Source of the DNA: Rhizobiaceae bacterium
Lineage (GTDB): Bacteria > Pseudomonadota > Alphaproteobacteria > Rhizobiales > Rhizobiaceae
Assembly: GCA_017644005.1 (NCBI GenBank)
Contig: JAEPMJ010000005.1
Location: 62,001-126,000 of the forward strand
Direction: 5' to 3'
Length of the DNA: 64,000 nt
Shown here: positions 8,211 through 16,993 of the stretch, one piece after another
How positions within the stretch are numbered: position 1 is the first letter of the stretch
How the letters are laid out: each line of letters begins with the position of its first letter
Notes under the pieces: model-generated
What the model saw: the letters and a program-made list of their open reading frames with translations, nothing else
Database searches by the model: none
What the model was told of the DNA's origin: nothing
Translations under genes and position numbers: made by a program

Positions 8211-10046
8211 GTGGCCGCAAAGGACAGTTCAGCCGCAGGCAACGGCGCCTACACCTATGTCGACCATTCCTTCGACGTCGTCGTTGTGGGGGCCGGGGGC
8301 GCCGGTCTGCGCGCCACGCTCGGCATGGCCGAGCAGGGATTGAAGACCGCCTGCATCACCAAGGTTTTTCCGACTCGTTCGCACACCGTTGCTGCGCAGG
8401 GCGGCATCGCCGCGTCGCTCAAAAACATGGGCCCGGACCACTGGCAGTGGCACCTCTACGATACGGTGAAAGGCTCCGACTGGCTGGGCGATGTCGACGC
8501 GATGGAGTATCTCGCGCGCGAAGCCCCGGCGGCCGTCTACGAGCTTGAACATTACGGCGTACCGTTTTCGCGTACCGAGGACGGGCGCATCTATCAGCGC
8601 CCGTTTGGCGGCCATATGCAGAATTTCGGTGACGGCCCGCCCGTGCAGCGGACATGCGCGGCCGCCGACCGCACGGGCCACGCGATCCTGCACACGCTTT
8701 ACGGCCAGTCGGTCAAGAACAAGGCGCAATTCTTCGTCGAGTATTTCGCCATCGATCTGATCATGACGGACGGTGTGTGCACCGGCGTCGTGGCCTGGAA
8801 CCTCGACGACGGTACGATCCACCGCTTCGCGGCCAAGATGGTGGTGCTGGCGACAGGAGGTTACGGCCGGGCCTATTTCTCGTGCACCTCAGCGCACACC
8901 TGTACCGGCGATGGCAACGGCATGGTCGCCCGCGCAGGCCTGCCGCTGCAGGACATGGAGTTCGTGCAGTTCCATCCGACCGGCATTTACGGCGCCGGCT
9001 GTCTGATCACCGAAGGCGTGCGCGGGGAAGGCGGCTATCTGGTCAATTCCGAAGGCGAGCGCTTCATGGAGCGTTACGCGCCTTCTGCGAAGGACCTTGC
9101 CAGCCGCGACGTGGTTTCGCGCTGCATGACGATGGAAATCCGCGAAGGCCGGGGCGTGGGCAAGAACAAGGACCACATCTTCCTGCATCTCGATCATCTC
9201 GATCCCGCCGTCATTCACGAGCGGCTGCCGGGCATTGCCGAATCTGCGCGAATTTTCGCCGGCGTCGATGTCACGCGCGAGCCGATCCCGGTGTTGCCGA
9301 CGGTCCATTATAATATGGGCGGCATACCGACCAATTACTGGGGCGAGGTGCTGAACCCGACCAAGGCCAACCCGGATCGCATCGCGCCCGGGCTGATGGC
9401 GGTGGGCGAAGCCGCCAGCGCATCCGTGCACGGTGCTAACAGGCTCGGTTCCAACTCGCTGATTGATCTCGTCGTCTTCGGGCGCGCGGCTGCCATTCGT
9501 GCCGGCCAGGTGATCGACCGCGAGGCGGCAGTGCCTTCGATCAACGAAAGCGCGGTCGATCAGATCATGACCCGCTTTGACAAATTGCGCCATGCCTCGG
9601 GCGCCACTCCGACGGCGGCGCTGCGCGGCAAGATGCAGAAGGCGATGCAGGAAGACGCTGCCGTGTTCCGTACATCGGAATCGCTCAAGCAGGGCTGCGC
9701 GCGCATTTCAGGCATCTGGAAGGAGCTCGACGATCTCAAGGTCACCGACCGCTCGATGATCTGGAATTCCGATCTGGTTGAGACGCTGGAGCTGGAAAAC
9801 CTGATGGCCTGCGCCATCACCACGGTCTATGGCGCGGAAGCGCGCAAGGAGAGCCGCGGCGCGCATGCGCATGAAGATTATCCGGACCGCGACGACAAGA
9901 ACTGGCGCCATCACACGCTGGCCAAGGTGAACGACAAGGGCAAGGTGACGCTGACTTACCGGCCAGTTCACACCGAGCCGATGCTGAAGCCCGAAGATGG
10001 CGGCATCGACCCGGCCAAGATCGCGCCGAAGAAGCGCGTCTACTGA
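8211..10046 (+). CDS. sdhA: Succinate dehydrogenase flavoprotein subunit
   Basis: Catalytic FAD subunit of complex II, oxidising succinate to fumarate at the inner face of the cytoplasmic membrane; 611 residues. The Rossmann motif is [25 protein letters not shown] contains the His that binds FAD covalently, and later [21 protein letters not shown] and RFMERYAP carry active-site residues. The start is GTG at 8211, set by an excellent GGAGG eight bases upstream that lies in the end of sdhD; the frame is open further upstream inside sdhD. Two small genes separate it from sdhB. Confidence 0.98.
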   Translation: MAAKDSSAAGNGAYTYVDHSFDVVVVGAGGAGLRATLGMAEQGLKTACITKVFPTRSHTVAAQGGIAASLKNMGPDHWQWHLYDTVKGSDWLGDVDAMEYLAREAPAAVYELEHYGVPFSRTEDGRIYQRPFGGHMQNFGDGPPVQRTCAAADRTGHAILHTLYGQSVKNKAQFFVEYFAIDLIMTDGVCTGVVAWNLDDGTIHRFAAKMVVLATGGYGRAYFSCTSAHTCTGDGNGMVARAGLPLQDMEFVQFHPTGIYGAGCLITEGVRGEGGYLVNSEGERFMERYAPSAKDLASRDVVSRCMTMEIREGRGVGKNKDHIFLHLDHLDPAVIHERLPGIAESARIFAGVDVTREPIPVLPTVHYNMGGIPTNYWGEVLNPTKANPDRIAPGLMAVGEAASASVHGANRLGSNSLIDLVVFGRAAAIRAGQVIDREAAVPSINESAVDQIMTRFDKLRHASGATPTAALRGKMQKAMQEDAAVFRTSESLKQGCARISGIWKELDDLKVTDRSMIWNSDLVETLELENLMACAITTVYGAEARKESRGAHAHEDYPDRDDKNWRHHTLAKVNDKGKVTLTYRPVHTEPMLKPEDGGIDPAKIAPKKRVY

Positions 10047-10066
10047 CTGGAAGGATTGCCGGAACC

Positions 10067-10324
10067 TTGAGCTCACTGTGCCGACCGACCGCTGCCATCT
10101 GCCTGACGGCCTTGCTGGCGTCGACTGCGCGCTCGACGAGCGACACGCCGCCGGGGAAGAAGCGGGCGGAGACCTGGGGCGTAAGCTCCAAGGTGGTCGA
10201 TGGCGCATCGGGCCGGCGGCTCGGCGAATTCGACCGTATACGGCCGAAATTCCATCGCGGCGCGATCGAGCTGACGGACGGTCAGGTCGTCAAAGCGCAT
10301 ATGCAGACCTTTCAGGGCGGGTGA
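10067..10324 (+). CDS. Small possible exported protein between sdhA and sdhB
   Basis: An 85-codon frame with a TTG start at 10067, its TGA overlapping the ATG of the next gene (TGATG). The N-terminus (SLCRPTAAICLTALLASTARS) looks like a weak signal peptide; the rest (VSSKVVDGASGRRLGEFDRI ...) is basic and unrecognised. Its coding status is uncertain: the start is non-ATG, with GGAAGG about 12 bases upstream. Support comes from its exact fit between two genes on the same strand. Confidence 0.42.
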   Translation: MSSLCRPTAAICLTALLASTARSTSDTPPGKKRAETWGVSSKVVDGASGRRLGEFDRIRPKFHRGAIELTDGQVVKAHMQTFQGG

Positions 10325-10773
10325 TGGTGGCCGCGGAAAACAACATGCAGTCCGGCTATTCGGGCACCCCGCTTCCGGCCAAGCTTGGCCTGAAGGACGG
10401 CATGGATGTCGCATTCGTCGCGCTGCCTGACGAACTCGATGACCTTGTGTCGGCGCGCCGCTTTTGCCGTGCCGAGCGGATTTCAAGCTGGGCGGACATT
10501 GCCGGCCATGCGCGTGCATTTGATGTCGTGCATGGTTTCACCCGCGCGAGGGTCGAATTTGAAGACGCGCTGCCCGACGCCCGGAATGCCATTCGCCGCA
10601 ATGGCATGATCTGGGTTTCCTGGCCCAAAAAGGCGTCGAAGGTACCGACCGACGTAACTGAGGATGTGGTGCGCAACGCCGCGCTTCAACTCGATCTGGT
10701 TGACGTGAAGGTCGCCGCGATCGACCATGTCTGGTCCGGGCTCAAGCTGGTTATCCGAAAGGACCGCCGTTAA
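10324..10773 (+). CDS. DUF3052 family protein
   Basis: A 149-residue soluble protein starting [20 protein letters not shown]. The opening [22 protein letters not shown], the central ALPDELDDL and the segment [26 protein letters not shown] are the conserved blocks of DUF3052. Its function is unknown. It sits inside the sdh operon, one base before sdhB, and overlaps the preceding small frame. The frame is open upstream into sdhA, but the ATG at 10324 begins the conserved domain. A second in-frame ATG lies seven codons downstream. Confidence 0.82.
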   Translation: MVAAENNMQSGYSGTPLPAKLGLKDGMDVAFVALPDELDDLVSARRFCRAERISSWADIAGHARAFDVVHGFTRARVEFEDALPDARNAIRRNGMIWVSWPKKASKVPTDVTEDVVRNAALQLDLVDVKVAAIDHVWSGLKLVIRKDRR

Positions 10774-10774
10774 G

Positions 10775-11554
10775 ATGGTTGAACTCACGCTTCCCAAAAA
10801 CTCCCGGGTCACAGAAGGCAAGGTCTGGCCGAAGCCGGACGGCGCGTCGAACTTGCGCGAGTACAAGATCTACCGCTGGTCGCCTGACGACGGCAACAAT
10901 CCGAGGGTCGATACCTATTATGTCGACACTGACGATTGCGGGCCGATGGTTCTCGATGCCCTGTTGTGGATCAAGGACAATGTCGACCCGACGCTGACGC
11001 TGCGCCGCTCCTGCCGCGAGGGCATCTGCGGTTCCTGCGCGATGAATATCGATGGCACCAATACGCTTGCCTGCACCAAGGGCATGGACGAAGTGAACGG
11101 TTCGGTGAAGGTCTATCCGTTGCCGCACATGCCGGTGGTGAAGGACCTCGTGCCCGACCTTTCGGTGCCTTACGCCCAGCTTTCCTCGATCGAGCCATGG
11201 CTGCAGACCGAAACGCCGGAACCGGCCAAGGAATGGCGGCAGAGTCATGAGGAGCGCCAGAAGCTGGACGGGCTCTATGAGTGCATTCTGTGCTTCTGCT
11301 GCCAGACGTCGTGCCCGAGCTACTGGTGGAACGGCGAACGCTATCTCGGCCCGGCCGTGCTTCTGCAGGCCTATCGCTGGCTGATCGATTCGCGCGACGA
11401 AAAGACCGGCGAACGGCTCGACAATCTGGAAGACCCGTTCCGGCTCTACCGCTGCCACACGATCATGAACTGCACGCAGGCCTGCCCGAAGGGTCTGAAC
11501 CCGGCCAAGGCGATCGCGGAAATCAAGAAGATGATGGTTGAGCGGCGGGTTTAG
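10775..11554 (+). CDS. sdhB: Succinate dehydrogenase iron-sulfur subunit
   Basis: Carries electrons from FAD to quinone through [2Fe-2S], [4Fe-4S] and [3Fe-4S] clusters; 259 residues. The 2Fe-2S ligands are in [16 protein letters not shown]. The C-terminal clusters are in [16 protein letters not shown] and in [17 protein letters not shown]. Start ATG 10775 follows the DUF3052 stop by one base. The last 90 bases reappear, with only synonymous changes, at 11620-11709. Confidence 0.98.
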   Translation: MVELTLPKNSRVTEGKVWPKPDGASNLREYKIYRWSPDDGNNPRVDTYYVDTDDCGPMVLDALLWIKDNVDPTLTLRRSCREGICGSCAMNIDGTNTLACTKGMDEVNGSVKVYPLPHMPVVKDLVPDLSVPYAQLSSIEPWLQTETPEPAKEWRQSHEERQKLDGLYECILCFCCQTSCPSYWWNGERYLGPAVLLQAYRWLIDSRDEKTGERLDNLEDPFRLYRCHTIMNCTQACPKGLNPAKAIAEIKKMMVERRV

Positions 11555-11619
11555 CAACCGCGATCAGGATATTTCTCTGATTGCCCGTCCTTGCGCTGGC
11601 GCGCTGCGGTCGGGCGGCA

Positions 11620-11709
11620 ATGAACTGCACGCAGGCCTGCCCGAAGGGCCTGAACCCGGCAAAAGCAATCGCCGAGATCAAAAAGATGATGGTCGAGCGG
11701 CGGGTCTGA
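11620..11709 (+). pseudogene. Remnant duplicate of the sdhB 3' end
   Basis: These 90 bases encode the same 29 residues that end SdhB ([20 protein letters not shown] then KKMMVERRV) followed by a stop. Compared with 11465-11554 there are nine differences between sense codons, all at third positions and all silent; the stop is TGA instead of TAG. No similarity to sdhB is visible before the ATG, so this is a detached tail and not a whole gene. It has no convincing ribosome site. Confidence 0.88.
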
Positions 11710-11730
11710 CCGCCGCTCGAGCCAGTTCGA

Positions 11731-12069
11731 TTAACCGGGTATCAGGTCCGGCGGAAACGGCTCCAGCAGGGCAATGCCGAGCTGCGTTGACGAACGCCAC
11801 CGAACCTGAGCGTTGCCGACCTTGATGCCGGAGACGGTGAGGTGAAACCGCGTCGGCACGCCAAGCGTGCTTTCGATGTCCAGGCATGCACCGTTGGGCG
11901 ATTGATTGCGGACGCTCGCATCGAATGCACCATAACCGCTGTTGAAATGGAGCACAGCCTCGCGCCTGACGCGCCGGCGCCGATCCGCACGCCGTTCCTC
12001 GGGTGGAGGCCCCGAGGTGGGACGTTCCATTGAAGGACGCCTTGTCCCAAACTGAATAACATTAGACAT
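11731..12069 (-). CDS. PilZ-domain protein (c-di-GMP binding candidate)
   Basis: A 112-residue protein. After a variable N-terminus, residues about 25-45 (ERRADRRRRVRREAVLHFN) provide the RxxxR motif. VRNQSPNGACLDI supplies the N-x-S-x-x-G motif, and QVRWRSSTQLGIAL closes the PilZ barrel. These are the two motifs that bind cyclic di-GMP. No effector domain is attached, so it may act by binding a partner. It is convergent with the sdh operon and single. Confidence 0.85.
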   Translation of the reverse strand: MSNVIQFGTRRPSMERPTSGPPPEERRADRRRRVRREAVLHFNSGYGAFDASVRNQSPNGACLDIESTLGVPTRFHLTVSGIKVGNAQVRWRSSTQLGIALLEPFPPDLIPG

Positions 12070-12209
12070 TTTTCATCCCCGTTTTTGTTCCGACAGATAG
12101 TATTATGCAATATAGATGCCAGTATTTCGGAGATTGTAACACAACCTTAAATATACTATTGGCTGCAAACCCGCGATTGTACCTTGGGACCGGCGGGGAT
12201 GCGGGGCCG

Positions 12210-12926
12210 TCAGTCGCGCGCCAATCTCACGATCGTCTCGGTCAGCATGTCCGGTTGCGAGAAATAGGCCGAGTGACTGGCTTTTATGCTTTCCACGCGA
12301 TCCGGCGGGCTTGCTTCGATCAGCCTGTCCTGCAGGCCGAGTGATACCGCGCGATCTTCTGTCAGCCTGATGTAGGCGCGCGGCACAGTGCCGTAACGCT
12401 CCGGTGTCAGCTTCAGCGCTTCGCCGGCGGGTCGGATTGGCTCGCGGCACAAAAGCGTGTGCGCCAGCGCCACATCGTTCTCGCTGCAATCGGCATAAAG
12501 CGCTTCGCGATAGGCCTCCGGGCGCAGCCAGTCCCACAGCTCTGTCATGTTGATATCCATGTTGGCGGGGATCAGAGAGCCGCGGTCAGCCGGCGCCCAT
12601 TTCGCGACGCTGTCGCCCGACGGCAGCATGAAGGATGCGAGGTAGATAACACGTTCGATGCGACCGGGGTGCTTTTCGGCAAGTGCGGAGGCGAGGATGC
12701 CATAGCGGCTGTGCACGACAATCGTCGTCTTTCCCTCAGCTGACAGGTGGGCCTCGGCGGCCTGCACCATGGCGTCGAGATTGATCGCCGGCAGCGGTGC
12801 GGGGTCGCGCCCCCGGCCCGGCAGATTGACGGCCGAGACCGTTCCATGTGCGGCCAGGCGCGGCAAAATCCTGAACCAGCACCATGCGCCGTGCCAGCTG
12901 CCGTGTATGAGAAGAAAGTGTGTCAT
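12210..12926 (-). CDS. Alpha/beta hydrolase with an unusual nucleophile elbow
   Basis: A 238-residue protein from the ATG at 12926 (MTHFLLIHGSWHGAWCW), whose HGSWHGAW is the oxyanion-hole motif of the esterase/hydroxynitrile-lyase-like alpha/beta hydrolases. The predicted nucleophile is S73 in VVHSRYG. Family members normally have G-H-S-x-G-G, so both glycines around the serine are altered here (V71 and Y75). A later Asp (LTEDRAVS) and His (KASHSAYFSQPDML) are in place, so a triad remains possible. An upstream in-frame start at 12956 exists but lacks support. Substrate unknown. Confidence 0.82.
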   Translation of the reverse strand: MTHFLLIHGSWHGAWCWFRILPRLAAHGTVSAVNLPGRGRDPAPLPAINLDAMVQAAEAHLSAEGKTTIVVHSRYGILASALAEKHPGRIERVIYLASFMLPSGDSVAKWAPADRGSLIPANMDINMTELWDWLRPEAYREALYADCSENDVALAHTLLCREPIRPAGEALKLTPERYGTVPRAYIRLTEDRAVSLGLQDRLIEASPPDRVESIKASHSAYFSQPDMLTETIVRLARD

Positions 12927-13102
12927 GTTAAACGGTTCCTGTTGAACGGACCCCACCTATTTTGAAGGCTTGCTGCCCGCCACCCGATTCAGGAGTGCGC
13001 GCTTCGTCGCCAGGCCGTCACTTTCACACAACCGTGTTGGCCAGTGATTTGAACCGCGAAAAAGCAGTGCTAGTTTCCGCGGCGAAAACCGGAGGTTCCC
13101 CG

Positions 13103-13714
13103 ATGATCCGCAATACCGCTTACGCAATTCTGCTGGCTACGGCCGCCGCACTTCCTGCCACTCAGCCGGCCTCGGCTCAGATGGAAGTTGCCATCTTCGC
13201 CGGCGGCTGTTTCTGGTGCGTCGAAGCCGATTTCGACAAGGTGTCCGGCGTCGTTTCCACAACCTCCGGTTATATCGGCGGGCGAACCGACAACCCGACC
13301 TATTACGATCACTCGTCAGGCGGTCATCGCGAAGCGGTCAGGATCGAATTCGACAATGCGCGGGTCAGCTATGACATGCTGGTGACGGCTTTCTTCCGTT
13401 CGATCGACCCGACCGATGGCGGCGGCCAGTTCTGCGATCGCGGCTACAGCTATACGACGGCGGTCTACGCCACGACCGATGCGCAGAAGGCGGCTGCCGA
13501 GAAAGCGAAAAACGCCGCCGCGCGCGAGCTCGGCGGCACTGTGGTGACCGAGATTGCCTCGGCGCCAACCTTCTGGGCGGCGGAGGACTACCACCAGAAT
13601 TATTACCGCAAGAACCCCGTGCGCTATAAATACTACCGCAACGGCTGCCGGCGCGACGCCAGACTGGAACAGGTGTGGGGCGAAAACGCGCTCAAGGGCA
13701 TCAAGGGAAGCTAG
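13103..13714 (+). CDS. msrA: Periplasmic peptide-methionine (S)-S-oxide reductase
   Basis: Repairs methionine-S-sulfoxide in proteins. The protein has 203 residues with a signal peptide (about residues 1-25, ending QPASA), so it acts outside the cytoplasm, unlike most MsrA. The catalytic motif GCFWCVEADF follows directly, and GGHREAVRIEFD and YHQNYYRKNP are further MsrA signatures. There is a Cys near the C-terminus (RNGCRRDARL) that may resolve the disulfide. Start ATG 13103 has GGAGG upstream; the frame is open to 12962. Confidence 0.94.
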   Translation: MIRNTAYAILLATAAALPATQPASAQMEVAIFAGGCFWCVEADFDKVSGVVSTTSGYIGGRTDNPTYYDHSSGGHREAVRIEFDNARVSYDMLVTAFFRSIDPTDGGGQFCDRGYSYTTAVYATTDAQKAAAEKAKNAAARELGGTVVTEIASAPTFWAAEDYHQNYYRKNPVRYKYYRNGCRRDARLEQVWGENALKGIKGS

Positions 13715-13732
13715 GACTGAGCGCGATGTCCC

Positions 13733-13756
13733 CCGGCCGTGCGCAATCACGGCCGG
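13733..13756 (+). terminator. GC-rich stem-loop after msrA
   Basis: CCGGCCGTG / CGCAAT / CACGGCCGG forms a perfect 9-bp stem 18 bases after the msrA stop. No run of T follows, so it is a possible terminator or mRNA-stabilising structure, not a classical intrinsic terminator. Confidence 0.45.
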
Positions 13757-13821
13757 TGGAGTTTGCGACCGCGCGCCAGGATGTACTCCGAAAGCCGGCA
13801 ACCTGCTCAGTCGCGGAGTGG

Positions 13822-13857
13822 ATCCCGGACAGCTTCGGCTTCGCCGGTTTCCGGGAT
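13822..13857. repeat. REP-like intergenic palindrome
   Basis: ATCCCGGA at 13822-13829 is matched by TCCGGGAT at 13850-13857, with an inner AGCTTCGGCT-type hairpin. The form resembles the short extragenic palindromes often found between convergent genes in rhizobia. Only one copy is seen in this window. Confidence 0.45.
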
Positions 13858-13868
13858 GACGAGGTGGC

Positions 13869-14984
13869 TCAGTTGCGAGCGAGCCGCTCCTCGGCGATCT
13901 CCTGTGCGACATCGTTGGTCGGGCGGCCTAGCTTTTCGGCGCGCTCAAATATCGCCATCAGTGTTGCGGGAATCTCCCGCAGTGAAGTCAATACGCGGTC
14001 GCGGTCGTAACCCTCGGGATCAAGCTCCCCCGCGACATTGATCAGCCCGCCGGCGTTCAGCACGTAGTCGGGTGCGTAGAGCACGCCAAGCTGCATCAGA
14101 AGCCGGGCATCGTCATGTTTGGCGAGCTGGTTGTTGGCAGCACCCGCCACGATCTTCGCCCCAAGGGACGGGATCGTCTCGGCGGAAAGCACGGCACCCA
14201 ACGCGCAGGGCGCAAAGATATCTGCATCGACCGAGAGGATTTCGTCGGTATTGACGGCTTCTGCACCGAATGTCGCGACTGCTTTTGCCACACGGTTTTC
14301 GTCGATGTCGGAAACGATCAGCTTCGCGCCGTCGGCGTGCAGCCGTTCACAAAGCGCCCAGCCAACCGAACCGAGACCCTGAACGGCAATGCGCACGCCG
14401 GACAGATTTTCGTGGCCGCTGCGGAAGGCAAAGGTGGCCTTGAGGCCGAGATAAACGCCGTGCGCGGTGACCGGCGAGGGGTTACCGCTGCCGCCGATCG
14501 TCGTGCCCGAGACATTGCGGGTGCGCTCACGCAGATAGTCGGCATCGGCCAGCGACAGGCCGACATCCTCGGCGGTGTAGTACTGGCCGTCGAGCTGCAT
14601 CAGCATTTCGGCGTAGGCATCGAGCAGTTCAGGCGTCTTGTCGGTCGCCGGGTCGGCCCAGATCACCGCTTTCCCGCCGCCGAGCGGCAGGTTGGCGACA
14701 GCGGCCTTGTAGGTCATGCCGCGCGACAGGCGCAGCGCGTCGGTGAGAGCGGCATCGAAGCTTTCGTGCGGCCATACGCGTGTACCGCCCAGTGCAGGCC
14801 CAAGACGCGTGTCATGGATGGCGACGATCGCCGTAAGCCCGCGGTTTTCGTCCCGGCCGAGCCAGATGCGCTCATGGCGATCAAACGCTTCGAGCCGCGA
14901 AGCCTGTTCCGTGATGTCGGTCACCGTGAGCCCGGTGCCGCTGGTTGGGCTTTTCAATGCGCGCGTCTCCACCTGCATCAGCAT
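13869..14984 (-). CDS. Leu/Val/Phe/Glu-type NAD-dependent amino acid dehydrogenase
   Basis: Oxidative deamination of an amino acid, probably branched-chain, to a 2-oxo acid. The protein has 371 residues from the ATG at 14984, which has a strong GGAGG upstream (the frame stays open to 15065). Substrate-side motifs are GPALGGTRVWPHES and NLPLGGGKAVIW, with the catalytic lysine. The coenzyme domain has VQGLGSVGWALCERL. IVAGAANNQLA and YAPDYVLNAGGLINVAGEL are typical of leucine dehydrogenases. Exact substrate preference cannot be decided. Confidence 0.9.
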   Translation of the reverse strand: MLMQVETRALKSPTSGTGLTVTDITEQASRLEAFDRHERIWLGRDENRGLTAIVAIHDTRLGPALGGTRVWPHESFDAALTDALRLSRGMTYKAAVANLPLGGGKAVIWADPATDKTPELLDAYAEMLMQLDGQYYTAEDVGLSLADADYLRERTRNVSGTTIGGSGNPSPVTAHGVYLGLKATFAFRSGHENLSGVRIAVQGLGSVGWALCERLHADGAKLIVSDIDENRVAKAVATFGAEAVNTDEILSVDADIFAPCALGAVLSAETIPSLGAKIVAGAANNQLAKHDDARLLMQLGVLYAPDYVLNAGGLINVAGELDPEGYDRDRVLTSLREIPATLMAIFERAEKLGRPTNDVAQEIAEERLARN

Positions 14985-15128
14985 CGTGCTTCCTCCCGAG
15001 ATAGCGAAGCCTGGAGAAAATTCTAGCGCTGCGGTGCCGGTTTTTGGTTGCGAAGTGGGCCGCAAAGGCGACGCAAGATTGCGTCTCGCGCCGCCTGCCG
15101 GTGCGAAAATTACACGAAGCGTTCGCCC

Positions 15129-15554
15129 TCAGGCGAGGCGGGCATCAAGCGTGATGTTGATCGCGCCAAGCGCGCCCGAGACCGGACAGGCGCTCTTTGC
15201 CCTGGTTGCCAGCTCCTGGAATTTGGCATCGTCGATGCCAGGAACGGCGGCAACCAGCGTCAGCGCACTTTCGGTGATGCCTGTGCCGGGTATCAGCGTG
15301 ACGGACGCGCTCGCTTCCAACTTCTCGGCCGTGGTGCCGTTTTCGGCCAGAAAATGCGAAAGCTGCATGGCAAAGCAGCCGGCATGCGCGGCGGCGATAA
15401 GTTCTTCCGGGTTGGTGCCCGATCTGCCGCTTTCGTCCTCAAAACGCATCTTGAACGAATAGGGCAGGCCTTTGAGCGCACCGCTCTGGCTGTCGAGCGT
15501 GCCGCTGCCGTTCTTGAGATCGCCTTTCCATTCCGCATTGGCGTGTCGTTGCAT
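15129..15554 (-). CDS. OsmC-family peroxiredoxin-like protein
   Basis: A 141-residue cytoplasmic protein. HAGCFAMQLSHFLAENG and AKSACPVSGALGAI hold the two redox cysteines of the OsmC/Ohr family, which reduce organic hydroperoxides. The start MQRHANAEWKGDLKNGSGTL matches the OsmC N-terminus rather than Ohr. It is a single gene, on the same strand as its two neighbours but separated by over 100 bases on each side. Confidence 0.92.
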   Translation of the reverse strand: MQRHANAEWKGDLKNGSGTLDSQSGALKGLPYSFKMRFEDESGRSGTNPEELIAAAHAGCFAMQLSHFLAENGTTAEKLEASASVTLIPGTGITESALTLVAAVPGIDDAKFQELATRAKSACPVSGALGAINITLDARLA

Positions 15555-15671
15555 TTTTCACTCCTCATGAAACGTCTCCGGCCACGCTGGCCGCCGCTGC
15601 TAATCTAGAACAGCAGCAGACGGTGGCCATCCCCTTTACTGGCGAGCATGAGAAAGCCGCGACGCTGAGCT

Positions 15672-16895
15672 TTAAATTGCTTCGCCCTTGAGCAGCCGTG
15701 GCGCGTCCGCCGACAGGCCGGAAGCCTGGCGAATGAAGAAGTCCTTCACCGGCGGCATGCGATCAACGAGGCCGAGGCCGATGTCGCGGATTGCGCGCAG
15801 CGGGCCGAAGTCGTTCGAAAACATACGGTTCAGAACATCGGTGGTCACGCCCATCTGCACCGTGTCGAAGCGGCGCCAGCGCTGATAGCCTTCCAGCACA
15901 TCGAGCGCGCCGATATCGCGGCCCAGCCGGTCGGCCTCGACCAGTGTTTCCGCGAGAGCCGCGGCATCGCGGAAGCCAAGATTGAGCCCCTGTCCGGCGA
16001 TCGGGTGGATGCCGTGCGCGGCATCGCCCGCCAGAGCGAAGCGATCCTGTACGAATTCCCGTGCCAGCGTCAGCCCGAGCGGCCAGGCACGAGGCTTGTC
16101 CTCAACGCTGATCTTGCCGAGCTTCAGCCCGAAGCGCAGTTCGAGCTCCGCTTCAAAGAGCAGCGGCTCAAGCGCGATCAGCTTTTCAGCCTCTTCGGTC
16201 GTTTCGGTCCACACGATTGAAGAGCGGTTGCCCGTCAGCGGCAGGGTCGCGAATGGCCCGGCGGGCAGGAAATGCTCTTCGGCGCGACCATTATGCGGGC
16301 GCTCATGCGCCACCGTGCAGACGATGCCGGACTGGCCGTAATCCCAATGCACGGTTTTGATGCCAGCCATGTCGCGCAGGCGCGAGCGGACGCCGTCTGC
16401 CGCAACCAGCAGCCGCGTGTCGAGCGTGATGCCGTCGGCAAGATGCACGGCAAGCGAGGCCGCCTTCCGATCGAAACCCGAAACGGCAACGCCTTCGATC
16501 ATGTCGATGCCGAGTGCAGCGGCGCGTTTGCGCAAGCTGCCATTGAGCACGACGTTGCGGACCATATGGGCGAATGGTTCGCCAGGCGCGACCTCACCGC
16601 CGAAGGTCAGGAATACCGGGCGCACCGGATCGGCTGTGCGCGAATCGGTGACCACCATGTCGGTAATCGGCTCGGCGTCCGTGGCAATTTCATCCCAAGC
16701 ATCGAGCTGGACGAGCATGCGGCAGGCCGCAGCGGCGATCGCGGAAGCGCGGCCATCCTTCTTCCACACGCCTGCCGGTGCAGCGTCCACGACAGCAACC
16801 GAGAGCGATGGCCGCGCAGCGCGCAGCGCGACCGCACTCGCCAGACCAACATAACCCGCGCCGGCAATAACGACATCGAATGTCCGATTGTTCAT
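15672..16895 (-). CDS. UbiH/UbiF/Coq6-family FAD-dependent hydroxylase
   Basis: A 407-residue flavoprotein monooxygenase, probably one of the ubiquinone ring hydroxylases. FAD motifs are in order: VVIAGAGYVGLASAVALR near residue 9, LLVAADGVRSRLRDMAG in the middle, and FALAGDAAHGIHPIAGQGLN near residue 290 (GD-x-A-H-x-x-x-P-x-x-G-Q-G). The family assignment is firm; which ring position it hydroxylates cannot be read. It is divergent from tesB, sharing 16896-16993. Confidence 0.88.
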   Translation of the reverse strand: MNNRTFDVVIAGAGYVGLASAVALRAARPSLSVAVVDAAPAGVWKKDGRASAIAAAACRMLVQLDAWDEIATDAEPITDMVVTDSRTADPVRPVFLTFGGEVAPGEPFAHMVRNVVLNGSLRKRAAALGIDMIEGVAVSGFDRKAASLAVHLADGITLDTRLLVAADGVRSRLRDMAGIKTVHWDYGQSGIVCTVAHERPHNGRAEEHFLPAGPFATLPLTGNRSSIVWTETTEEAEKLIALEPLLFEAELELRFGLKLGKISVEDKPRAWPLGLTLAREFVQDRFALAGDAAHGIHPIAGQGLNLGFRDAAALAETLVEADRLGRDIGALDVLEGYQRWRRFDTVQMGVTTDVLNRMFSNDFGPLRAIRDIGLGLVDRMPPVKDFFIRQASGLSADAPRLLKGEAI

Positions 16896-16993
16896 GCGGG
16901 CATCTCCTGCTTGGTTCTGCTGATGGCTTGCCTTGACTTGATTTGTGGCTTCCTGTTGGAAACCGCAACCCTATCAGCGCCAAAGGCCACACC

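Noticed and set aside
11620..11709. The sdhB tail as a functional 29-residue peptide gene
   Set aside because: It has an ATG by chance of the duplicated sequence and no ribosome site; the half cluster site would not bind a cluster alone.
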